Below are positions 57,534 through 64,000 of a stretch of 64,000 nt of DNA, in pieces; the stretch's first letter is position 1; the number at the start of each line of letters is the position of its first letter. Where the stretch lies: positions 83,951-147,950 of the forward strand of contig NZ_JAKVTW010000011.1 in assembly GCF_022489065.1 (NCBI RefSeq), in the 5' to 3' direction. The stretch comes from Vreelandella neptunia. GTDB taxonomy: Bacteria > Pseudomonadota > Gammaproteobacteria > Pseudomonadales > Halomonadaceae. Both the position numbers and the translations under genes were made by a program. The notes below the pieces were generated by a model. The model was not told where the DNA came from and searched no databases. It saw only the letters and a list, made by a program, of their open reading frames with translations.

Positions 57534-58392
57534 CGGGATAAGCCCAGGATTGGCCTTCGTCTTCACTGCGCAAAAGCTCCCCTTTCTGATTTAAACCATA
57601 GAGCGTGCCTTTGGGAGAGAGGGTGAGCGCAACGAGCACTGTGCCGTCACCAGCTACTGGTTGCCACTCTTGTCCACCCGTTTCGCTTCGCCATAGGCCC
57701 TGCTGCGTAGCCACATAGACTCGCTTTGGGTTGTCAAGGCTATAAGCCATATCATAGACGCTGCCAGCATCAAGCTCTCCGGTCGGTCTCCAGCCGCAAA
57801 AGCAGTCCATCGATAGACGCACCGCATCGTCCGATACCGCGTAAAGCCAGCCAGTCTGCATGCTACCTTCCATGTCAGAGTGAACGAGTCGGTTAACCTT
57901 TTGTGAAGGACCACTGTCCATTTTTTTCCAGGTGGTGCCAGCATCTTGGCTTTGGTAGATGCCGTTTTCGGCAATCACCGCATAAAGTGTTTCGTCCTGG
58001 CGGCGATGCACGGTTAGCGCAGTCACCTCCCGGCTAGGTAGGTTAGCGCTGAGCTCTTGCCAGGTTTCTCCATTGTCGGTGCTACGCTGCACCCCGATTG
58101 AGGGGCCTGCGATATAGAGCGCTTGCGGATCAGTGGAGGGGACCGATACCGCGCGCAACTGGCCTTCATTCACGTCTTCGGGCAAGGGAATCGCATTCCA
58201 AACCAAGCCTTCGTCGGTACGCTGAAATAGCTGGTTAGCCTCAATTTTAAACAGTCGTTTGCCTGTTACGTCATATTGCAGTGCAAGCAACCCTTCTTCA
58301 GTTGCCAAGGCCGTAATGGCGCTGCCAAAGCTGACTGCGGCCAAGCCTGTCAGTAAGAAGACACGTAAAAAACGACTCACGATCATGTGCAT
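57526..58392 (-). CDS. Secreted BNR/YCF48-type beta-propeller protein
   Basis: The 288-aa protein has a signal peptide (about 30 residues) and Asp-box-like repeats: QRSTDNGETWQEL, YQSQDAGTTWKKM, WRSETGGQEWQPV and LRSEDEGQSWAYP. This is the sialidase/photosynthesis assembly factor type of propeller. Its role in this cluster is unknown; binding or stability of an exported copper or haem protein is possible. AAGGAAA precedes the ATG. It starts 23 bases after ccdA. Confidence 0.8.
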   Translation of the reverse strand: MHMIVSRFLRVFLLTGLAAVSFGSAITALATEEGLLALQYDVTGKRLFKIEANQLFQRTDEGLVWNAIPLPEDVNEGQLRAVSVPSTDPQALYIAGPSIGVQRSTDNGETWQELSANLPSREVTALTVHRRQDETLYAVIAENGIYQSQDAGTTWKKMDSGPSQKVNRLVHSDMEGSMQTGWLYAVSDDAVRLSMDCFCGWRPTGELDAGSVYDMAYSLDNPKRVYVATQQGLWRSETGGQEWQPVAGDGTVLVALTLSPKGTLYGLNQKGELLRSEDEGQSWAYPDA

Positions 58393-58415
58393 TTCAATAT
58401 TTCCTTAAATAACGA

Positions 58416-59159
58416 TTAGCCGATAACACCTAGGGCAGGGAAAGTACGCAATAACCAATATGACAGCTCGGATAGTTTGCCTGTGATCATTAAGCTACCC
58501 ATCAGAATCATGATCAACCCAGCCGCTATATGTATGAAATGCCCCCAGCGACGCAGGAATTTCTGGTGCTTTATGAAGCGATCGAGCGAAATAGCACTCA
58601 GCATGAAGGGCACGCCCAGACCCAAAGAATAAACGCCGAGCAACGCCATCCCGCTCCAGGCGTTGGCCGTGGAGGCGCTGACGGTAAGAATGGCACCCAA
58701 AATCGGGCCAATGCAGGGGGTCCAGCCAAATGCAAACGCTAAACCAAGCAGATAAGCCGCACTGCGGCTTCCGCCGACGTCCTTCAGTCGACCCATAAAC
58801 CGCCATTCTTGCTGAAACCAGCGCCACGGCATGAGCCCGGTCATGAAGGCACCAAACAGGATGACGATAAGGCCACCGACTAGGTTTGCTTCTTGGCGAT
58901 ACACCAACAGCAGACGACCAATGGCTGTGGCACTGGCTCCCAGCATCAAAAAAACGGTTGAAAAACCGAGCACGAACCACATTGACTGGGTTAATACCCG
59001 AAGACGCTCTCGTCTATCCGCTTCCTGTAGTTGTCCGAGCGAGCGGCCGGTCATGAATGAAAGATAGCCAGGCACAAGTGGCAAAACACAGGGCGAAATA
59101 AACGAGATCAGGCCTGCCAGAAAGGCAGTGGCAAGTCCTATATTGGCTACTTCAAGCAT
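58416..59159 (-). CDS. ccdA: CcdA-type cytochrome c/thiol reductant transporter
   Basis: The 247-aa protein has about six membrane segments with the two Cys-Pro motifs of DsbD-beta/CcdA: FISPCVLPLVPGYLSFMTG and GWTPCIGPILGAIL. It moves electrons from cytoplasmic thioredoxin to periplasmic thiol proteins. The neighbouring TlpA-like protein, c-type cytochrome and split DsbD-alpha protein are natural partners. AAAGGATA precedes the ATG. Confidence 0.92.
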   Translation of the reverse strand: MLEVANIGLATAFLAGLISFISPCVLPLVPGYLSFMTGRSLGQLQEADRRERLRVLTQSMWFVLGFSTVFLMLGASATAIGRLLLVYRQEANLVGGLIVILFGAFMTGLMPWRWFQQEWRFMGRLKDVGGSRSAAYLLGLAFAFGWTPCIGPILGAILTVSASTANAWSGMALLGVYSLGLGVPFMLSAISLDRFIKHQKFLRRWGHFIHIAAGLIMILMGSLMITGKLSELSYWLLRTFPALGVIG

Positions 59160-59174
59160 TATCCTTTACCTATG

Positions 59175-59558
59175 CTAGGCTTGGAATTTTGACGAGGACT
59201 GCTTGATTGACTCGCTTTGATCTACTATTTGGTGAGTGGTGGGCGCTGTGTCGGCATTCACTTCTGAAGCGTCTTCTACCTGGGCCTGAACATTGGTAGC
59301 GTCGCTTTGCTCGGTCGCTTCACCTTTTTTGTCTTTGCACTTCATTATGCATAGGCCTAATCCGCACATAATGAGACATGGCAATAGGCTCAATAGAATA
59401 GGCGCGATGCCGAGCAAGACCAGGTTATCCCAGCCAAAAGCAAGGCCGCCAGCCACTGCCACGCCACCCAGCAACATCAGGCCGCGAGGCCCTGTCAACA
59501 GGCCTTGTAGCCCCGATTTTTGTTTGCTCTGTTGGGTTTTGTCGTCACAACAACTCAT
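59175..59558 (-). CDS. Cys-rich membrane protein of the copper set
   Basis: The 127-aa protein opens MSCCDDKTQQ and has two hydrophobic segments (GLMLLGGVAVAGGLAFGW and IAPILLSLLPCLIMCGLGLCIM, with three more cysteines). A soluble, Gln/Ser-rich tail follows. The Cys pattern suggests metal or thiol contact; no family is known to me. GAGG lies before the ATG and the ccdA start is 15 bases after the stop. Confidence 0.65.
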   Translation of the reverse strand: MSCCDDKTQQSKQKSGLQGLLTGPRGLMLLGGVAVAGGLAFGWDNLVLLGIAPILLSLLPCLIMCGLGLCIMKCKDKKGEATEQSDATNVQAQVEDASEVNADTAPTTHQIVDQSESIKQSSSKFQA

Positions 59559-59570
59559 GGTGCTACCTCA

Positions 59571-60119
59571 TTATCTGGTTGCAATCATTTCGGTAAGAAA
59601 GTCGATCATGTCTTGAGTGTTCCACTCGGCTTCCCCCACGAGGCGCCCAATTTCTTTGCCTTGGCGGTCAAGTAGAAGCGTCGTGGGAATACCTACAGCC
59701 CCAAGATCTGCACTAGCCATCCCGGTTTTATCTATATAGGGAGCCAGATGCTCAATGCCTATCTCTTGATAAAATTCATTAACAATCTCGATCCCCTTAC
59801 GGTCGATCGATAAGGCGACCACTTCAAAATTATCGCTGCCAAGCTCAGCCTGGAGGGCATCTAAAGTGGGCATTTCCTCTCGACAAGGCCCACACCATGT
59901 TGCCCAGATGTTGAGTAAAATCAGTTTTCCTTCAAAGTCAGCCAACGTTAAAGGGGTGCCGCCGCTATCCTCGAAACTGATTTCCGATACGTCGTTGGGG
60001 GTGGCCCAGAGAAGAAACCCTTGTGGCCCTGAGCTTTCTGACGGGGCGGCCATGGCAAGGGATGTGGCAGTCATCAGAAATACGGCTACGAGATATCCTG
60101 TCAGGATGGGGTGTTTCAT
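59571..60119 (-). CDS. TlpA-family periplasmic thiol:disulfide oxidoreductase
   Basis: The 182-aa protein has a signal peptide (first 24 residues) and a thioredoxin fold with ILLNIWATWCGPCREEMPTLDAL and VVALSIDRKG. The active WCGPC and the TlpA/ResA insert match reductases that act in cytochrome c or copper-centre maturation. It lies in the same unit as ccdA, its probable electron source, 12 bases upstream of the Cys-rich gene. Confidence 0.9.
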   Translation of the reverse strand: MKHPILTGYLVAVFLMTATSLAMAAPSESSGPQGFLLWATPNDVSEISFEDSGGTPLTLADFEGKLILLNIWATWCGPCREEMPTLDALQAELGSDNFEVVALSIDRKGIEIVNEFYQEIGIEHLAPYIDKTGMASADLGAVGIPTTLLLDRQGKEIGRLVGEAEWNTQDMIDFLTEMIATR

Positions 60120-60133
60120 CGCCGCACTATCCC

Positions 60134-60574
60134 TTAGTGAGTCGCGTAAATGTCGGGGCTATCGGTCGGTTGCGAGGCTATGGCATAGACCTCGAGCGGG
60201 CCGCGTTTTTCTCCCGACATGCCCGGTGAGCCAAGCGGCATTCCCGGCACACTCAGCCCTATGATAGAGGGCTTTTCATCAAGCACTTGGGTCACACTCT
60301 CAACAGGCACATGCCCTTCGAAGAGATAGTCTCCTACGACCGTGGTATGGCAGCCATGCAGTTCTTCAGGGACGTTATACTCGGCTTTCATTTCCACTAG
60401 ATCATGGGTGTCGACCGTCTCCACGTCGAAGCCGTTTTGTTCCAAATATTTGGCATATTCGGCACAACACCCGCAATTGGGATTTTTGTAGAGGGTCGCT
60501 GATATATCAGCCGCCAATCCCGATACGGGAAAAGCCAGCAAAGACGTAACAGCTAACGCTTGCCAATGTTTCAT
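60134..60574 (-). CDS. DUF411 metal-binding periplasmic protein
   Basis: The 146-aa protein has a signal peptide (FPVSGLAA) and the DUF411 pattern: YKNPNCGCCAEYAKYLEQNGF, ELHGCHTTVVGDYLFEGHVP, and a Met/Gly-rich segment (VPGMPLGSPGM). Family members occur with copper resistance genes (CopG). The CGCC motif and Met residues fit Cu binding. It follows the Met-rich gene by 100 bases. Confidence 0.9.
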   Translation of the reverse strand: MKHWQALAVTSLLAFPVSGLAADISATLYKNPNCGCCAEYAKYLEQNGFDVETVDTHDLVEMKAEYNVPEELHGCHTTVVGDYLFEGHVPVESVTQVLDEKPSIIGLSVPGMPLGSPGMSGEKRGPLEVYAIASQPTDSPDIYATH

Positions 60575-60674
60575 ATATTGAGTGTCCGGTTAGTTAACAG
60601 GGCGGAAGGTCTCATTGACGCTGCCCGCATAAGAAAAAGGTTGCTTGCGTACAAGCAACCCCATCCGAGCCGCT

Positions 60675-60911
60675 TTAAGCGTCGTCGTTCTCATGCTGCA
60701 TGTTTTCCATCATGGCGTTACATTTTTCCATCATGGACTTCATATCGCCCATCATGTCGTGCATACCCCCTGCTTGCATCATATTGCTATGCATGGCGTT
60801 GCCCTCCATCGGCTTCTGTTGATTCTCTTCTTGGGCAAAAAGCGAGCTAGCTCCGAAGCTGCTGGCAGCAACAATGGCAGTAAACAGGATCGCAGTATTA
60901 CGTTTACGCAT
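60675..60911 (-). CDS. Met/His-rich small periplasmic protein
   Basis: The 78-aa protein has a signal peptide (to about residue 26, SSLFAQEE). A mature part follows with about 15 methionines and several histidines (NMMQAGGMHDMMGDMKSMMEKC), the composition of copper scavengers. GAGGAG lies before the ATG. It is the first gene under the MerR-type promoter at 61,004-61,034. Confidence 0.75.
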   Translation of the reverse strand: MRKRNTAILFTAIVAASSFGASSLFAQEENQQKPMEGNAMHSNMMQAGGMHDMMGDMKSMMEKCNAMMENMQHENDDA

Positions 60912-61003
60912 GACACTCTCCTCTGTATGTGAGTCACTCTGCCAAACGCGCTGGTGGTAGGACTTGATTACGGTTTTTTATCCTGTGGCAGGAGTGCTTT
61001 TTT

Positions 61004-61034
61004 AAGATATCCTTAAAGTAGACTTTAAGGTCAA
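61004..61034 (-). promoter_or_regulatory. MerR-type promoter/operator with 19-bp spacer
   Basis: Read on the minus strand, -35 TTGACC (61029-61034) and -10 TATCTT (61004-61009) are 19 bp apart, longer than the usual 17, as in MerR, CueR and ZntR promoters. The spacer carries the perfect palindrome CCTTAAAGT-AG-ACTTTAAGG (61011-61030). It drives the Met-rich gene and the cluster behind it. Confidence 0.82.
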
Positions 61035-61094
61035 GGCCTCATTTTAAATTCGTTATACAACCTAAATGTTTGTCATGAGCGCTCAGCTGAAGAC

Positions 61095-61126
61095 TTGACC
61101 TTTGGGCAGCCTAACGGTTGTAAGCT
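61095..61126 (+). promoter_or_regulatory. Candidate merR promoter
   Basis: TTGACC (61095-61100) is followed after 20 bases by TAAGCT (61121-61126), upstream of the MerR-family gene. The wide spacer may also mark MerR autoregulation, but the operator symmetry is weak. Confidence 0.4.
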
Positions 61127-61156
61127 GGCTACGAATAAACGAATGAGGATAAGCCA

Positions 61157-61582
61157 ATGCGAGTCTCAGAGCTGGCTCAGACGGGAGGGGTAACGGCAGA
61201 AACGGTACGCCACTATACAAGGGAAGGGTTATTGCAACCGCACCGCGACCCGCGCAACGGTTATCAACTCTACGATGCAGAGTCCTTGGGGCGCCTACGT
61301 TTTATCGATTGCCTGCGTTCGCTGGGTGTTAGTCTTCCAGAGATCAAGCAAATATTATCTTGGGCGGATCAAGGCACTGCAGAGTTTATTGAACCAGTAC
61401 CACTCGCCACTCAAAGGGGACGTCTTTACTTGCGGGCTCAAGAGTTCCAGGTGATAGCGCGCTGGATAGATAATATGAATCAAGACAAGATGACTGAAAG
61501 TTTCAGCCTGAAGGAGCTCATCGAATCGCTTGGGACAGGTAAATTAGTTTTCGAGGCTAATGATTCGCGAAGTGATCATTAG
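61157..61582 (+). CDS. MerR-family regulator without metal-binding cysteines
   Basis: The 141-aa protein has the MerR winged HTH (MRVSELAQTGGVTAETVRHYTREGLLQPHRDPRNGYQLYD) and a dimer helix. The C-terminal part holds no Cys (its one Cys is at about residue 54 of the HTH/hinge), whereas CueR and ZntR bind metal with two or more. So it may sense another signal, such as a small molecule, or use His/Asp ligands. GAGGAT precedes the ATG. It is divergent from the copper cluster and convergent with the SafE gene (4-base overlap). Confidence 0.85.
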   Translation: MRVSELAQTGGVTAETVRHYTREGLLQPHRDPRNGYQLYDAESLGRLRFIDCLRSLGVSLPEIKQILSWADQGTAEFIEPVPLATQRGRLYLRAQEFQVIARWIDNMNQDKMTESFSLKELIESLGTGKLVFEANDSRSDH

Positions 61583-62313
61583 TGATGCGGCGAAGTCATG
61601 GCACTGTGCGTATCCTCCATCCCTATCATGGACTGCAGATGCCAGAGTTGCCAGACAGCAAACGTAATAATCAGCAGTGCTGCCAGCGTACGAGTCGCGG
61701 GGCTACGTATCCATATTGAGACACGGCGCGCTGCCACTCCGGTCGCTAGGACGGCAGGCAAGGTGCCGAGCCCAAAGGCCCCCATCATCGCGGCGGCACG
61801 CAATGGCTCGGCTACAGCAAGACTCCAGGCCAGCATCGAATAGATTAGCCCACAGGGCATCCAGCCCCATAGCGAGCCAAGTGCGAATGCTTGGGGTACT
61901 TTTACAACAGGCATCAAGCGACGGCCTATTGGTTCGATGCGGCGCCACAGGACGCGCCCCAGTGCCTCGATACGTAGCAAGCCCTTCCACCAGTTGGCGA
62001 TATACAGTGCCATTAGTATCAACATGACCGCCGCCAGGATACGCAACACCAGGGCGAAGCTGTCCAGTGCATGGTTGAGCACGGAACCGAGCAGGGCCAC
62101 CAAGGCACCAGCGATCATGTAGCTGCTGATACGACCTAAATTATAGCCGAGCAACAGACCTGCTAAACGCCTCGGCTGTCGCATGCTGGGGGGCACAGCA
62201 AAGGTCAGGGCACTCATGATGCCGCCACACATGCCGATACAGTGCGCGCCTCCCAGCAAGCCGAAGACGAAGGCCGCCGCCAGCGGCGGCAGGCTCATGT
62301 CGGCGGGATTCAT
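61579..62313 (-). CDS. TauE/SafE or DsbD-like membrane protein
   Basis: The 244-aa protein has about six membrane segments. GGAHCIGMCGGIM near residue 20 and LGSLWGWMPCGLIYSMLAW resemble the paired Cys motifs of the CcdA/UreH-like group often found with cytochrome oxidase copper assembly (ccoGHIS) genes. It may carry reductant or copper across the membrane. Its ATG directly follows the stop of the DsbD-alpha gene (TAAATG). Confidence 0.8.
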   Translation of the reverse strand: MNPADMSLPPLAAAFVFGLLGGAHCIGMCGGIMSALTFAVPPSMRQPRRLAGLLLGYNLGRISSYMIAGALVALLGSVLNHALDSFALVLRILAAVMLILMALYIANWWKGLLRIEALGRVLWRRIEPIGRRLMPVVKVPQAFALGSLWGWMPCGLIYSMLAWSLAVAEPLRAAAMMGAFGLGTLPAVLATGVAARRVSIWIRSPATRTLAALLIITFAVWQLWHLQSMIGMEDTHSAMTSPHH

Positions 62314-62856
62314 TTACGGGGCACCTTTGGAGCTACCCGCCGTATCACGGGAGGGGCTGATGGTGAAGGCCGCCGGAGGCGAACCGTACGGTGATACGAT
62401 TTCGACCTGTTCGGGTGGATAGCAGAGTCCTTGGTCGGAACAGCCCTGAAAGGTCACCATGATGGCCAGCGGCCCGGTAACGGTGTCGCTCGCCTCGATG
62501 GGCGCACTCACCAACACCTGATCGTAGAAAACGTTAATGTTCCCTAAAGACGCGTGCGACATTGGCTCGCCAGGAGGCAAAGCCAACTCACCGAAATTGA
62601 TATCTTGAGAGAGACTCTCAATCGCGAACTGATGCCGGTGAAGGTAGTAATTTTCGGCGGCGGTGAAGCCGATATAAACTCGATCATCGTCTCGCCAGGC
62701 GGTGGTTCGGAAGGCTTCTTTAGCCGGTAGAAAGTCACGTTGGGGCGAACGGTTAAAGGGGGAACTTTTGTCACCAACCTCAAACATCTCTTCACGTGCC
62801 GCTACCGGGGTGACTATAAAGAGTGCCACCGTTAGAAAAGCGAAGACTTGTTTCAT
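62314..62856 (-). CDS. Stand-alone DsbD N-terminal (alpha) domain protein
   Basis: The 180-aa protein has a signal peptide ([16 protein letters not shown]) and the DsbD-alpha pattern: [27 protein letters not shown] and [16 protein letters not shown] with the catalytic Cys pair. It normally forms one piece with the beta and gamma domains. Here it is separate, while ccdA and tlpA-like genes elsewhere in the island supply the other two functions. It overlaps lgt by 4 bases. Confidence 0.88.
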   Translation of the reverse strand: MKQVFAFLTVALFIVTPVAAREEMFEVGDKSSPFNRSPQRDFLPAKEAFRTTAWRDDDRVYIGFTAAENYYLHRHQFAIESLSQDINFGELALPPGEPMSHASLGNINVFYDQVLVSAPIEASDTVTGPLAIMVTFQGCSDQGLCYPPEQVEIVSPYGSPPAAFTISPSRDTAGSSKGAP

Positions 62857-63665
62857 GAGTTTAACGCCGCCTTTGGCTTATCCATTGGCTGACCTCTGGA
62901 CCAAGCGACCAGAGCAAAGCCCGCGACGATCATTGGTAGTGTCAGTAGCTGCCCCATGGTTAACCAGCCAAAAGCGATGAATCCCAACTGAGGGTCGGGG
63001 AGGCGCACGAACTCTACGATGAAACGGAAGGCTCCATACAGAAGCAGGAACAGCCCAGAGATGAGGCCCCGCTGACGTGGTCGGCGCGATAGCCACCACA
63101 GCACGGCAAACAACACGACACCTTCAAGGGCAAACTCGTAGAGAGCCGAAGGATGCCGTGGCTCTGGGCCCAGCTCCATCATGGATGGAAACACCATTGC
63201 CCAAGGTACATCACTAACTCTCCCCGGTAACTCGTGATTGATGAAGTTCCCGAGGCGACCCGCTCCCAGGCCGATGGGGACTAACGGAGCAATGAAGTCG
63301 GTCAGTTGAATAAAAGCCAGTTGATGTTTGCGAGCAAACAGCCAGGCAGCCACTAACACACCGGCAAGGCCGCCATGAAAGCTCATGCCTCCTTCCCAGA
63401 TTTTTAGTAACCAAAGGGGGTTGGCTTGCAGTTGTTCGAGCCCGTAAAACAGTGCATAGCCAAGGCGGCCGCCAACGATGATGCCGATGGCGGCGTAGAA
63501 GATCAGGTCGCCTATATCATCGTGGCTTAGGCCGAGTCGGTGGGCGCGACGCCGACCCAACCACCAAGCGGCCACTAGCCCGATTACATACATTAAGCCA
63601 TACCAGTGAATCTGAAGAGGGCCTATGGCGATGGCGATCGGGTCGATTTGAGGGTATTGCAGCAT
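62853..63665 (-). CDS. lgt: Prolipoprotein diacylglyceryl transferase (island copy)
   Basis: Lgt puts a diacylglyceryl group on lipobox cysteines. The 270-aa protein has about seven membrane segments, the family motif [14 protein letters not shown] and the signature [25 protein letters not shown] (about residues 135-160). Chromosomes normally have one essential lgt, so this is likely a second, mobile copy. AAGGAAG precedes the ATG. It lies between the DsbE-like gene and dsbD-alpha in one unit. Confidence 0.93.
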   Translation of the reverse strand: MLQYPQIDPIAIAIGPLQIHWYGLMYVIGLVAAWWLGRRRAHRLGLSHDDIGDLIFYAAIGIIVGGRLGYALFYGLEQLQANPLWLLKIWEGGMSFHGGLAGVLVAAWLFARKHQLAFIQLTDFIAPLVPIGLGAGRLGNFINHELPGRVSDVPWAMVFPSMMELGPEPRHPSALYEFALEGVVLFAVLWWLSRRPRQRGLISGLFLLLYGAFRFIVEFVRLPDPQLGFIAFGWLTMGQLLTLPMIVAGFALVAWSRGQPMDKPKAALNS

Positions 63666-63732
63666 ATATCTTCCTTAATCAATCGTTACTGTTGGAGTCA
63701 TCAACAAAAATTATTGCGTCTTAAGAGCCGTT

Positions 63733-63999
63733 TTATCGTTTCCACTTCTCGACTTCCTGGATGACTCGCTCAACATCTTCAGAAGTTATGTAACCTGTAT
63801 GTTTGTAACGAATAGTGCCCTCGGTATCGACCAGATAGCTTTCTGGTGCGCCATAAACACCTAGCTCAAAACCTAGGTTACCCTCTGGATCAAAAATATT
63901 GACTTCAAAAGGATTCCCAAACTCGTCAAGAAACTCGAGTCCCTTTGCCTGGGTATCCTTGTAGTTGATGCCAACCAAGCGGACGCCTCGCGCGGCTAA
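63733..63999 (-). CDS. CcmG/DsbE-type thioredoxin, C-terminal part
   Basis: The frame is open to the window end, so the N-terminus with the Cys-x-x-Cys is outside. The 88 visible residues (LVGINYKDTQAKGLEFLDEFGNPF, then GVYGAPESYLVDTEGTIRYKHTGYI with the cis-Pro segment) match CcmG/DsbE, which reduces apocytochrome c. It is upstream of lgt in the same minus-strand unit. Confidence 0.85.
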   Translation of the reverse strand, partial: LAARGVRLVGINYKDTQAKGLEFLDEFGNPFEVNIFDPEGNLGFELGVYGAPESYLVDTEGTIRYKHTGYITSEDVERVIQEVEKWKR

Positions 64000-64000
64000 G

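Noticed and set aside
60560..60932. Plus-strand frames over the Met-rich gene (His-rich translations)
   Set aside because: ATG-rich codons read in reverse give His-rich products; the minus-strand gene has signal peptide, ribosome site and promoter.
39171..64000. Right attachment site of the island inside the window
   Set aside because: No ttcA 3' sequence or convincing copy of the junction was found; similar short strings such as GGGCGGAAGG near 60,602 lack ttcA context.

Overview
The window looks like chromosome of a moderately halophilic gammaproteobacterium. The gene order (scpA-scpB-rluB, dapA-bamC-purC, nadC/ampD, aceE-aceF, tsaB-rsmJ, acs-crbR/crbS-actP) and the acidic proteins point to Halomonadaceae (Halomonas/Vreelandella). 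This is inferred from gene content and style, since no marker rRNA is present.

Positions 1 to about 39,170 are ordinary core chromosome. In order they hold: the 3' end of the radD helicase; scpA-scpB-rluB; two identical tRNA-Lys(TTT) genes with a strong terminator; nadA; a bepA-like protease; a TusA-like/PerM pair; bcp; dapA, bamC and purC; trmO; a GNAT gene; nadC; ampD; the pyruvate dehydrogenase genes aceE and aceF; adk; tsaB-rsmJ; a phospholipase-D-type synthase; a YecA-like gene; sprT. An acetate locus follows: acs, the response regulator CrbR, the sensor kinase CrbS (a transporter-like sensor fused to PAS, kinase and receiver domains), a small membrane protein, acetate permease actP with its DUF485 partner, and a DUF294/exonuclease-fold pair.

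At about 39,170 the core gene ttcA is cut exactly in its SGGKDS P-loop and AT-rich foreign DNA begins. Its first 8.4 kb is one tightly coupled six-gene operon. It encodes three different tyrosine recombinases and a small coiled-coil protein, matching the ginABCD set that defines GInt islands, then a second HTH/coiled-coil protein and a RecD-like helicase. The 3' half of ttcA is not in the window, so the island runs past 64,000 and is at least 24.8 kb.

The cargo from 48 to 64 kb is a sulfur/copper/periplasmic thiol set: a CstB-like persulfide dioxygenase-rhodanese, a DUF305 protein, a copper P-type ATPase with associated small genes, and a MerR-controlled cluster. That cluster encodes a Met-rich protein, a DUF411 protein, a TlpA thioredoxin, a Cys-rich membrane protein, CcdA, a BNR-repeat protein and cytochrome c. 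A second cluster encodes a CcmG/DsbE-like protein, Lgt, a stand-alone DsbD-alpha domain and a TauE/SafE-like membrane protein. Two decayed genes are readable on the minus strand: a small tyrosine integrase (50,050-50,616) and a glutaredoxin-MauE/DoxX fusion (about 55,897-56,600). The cargo therefore seems assembled from older mobile pieces. A textbook MerR-type promoter (19-bp spacer with a near-perfect palindrome) drives the copper/thiol cluster.
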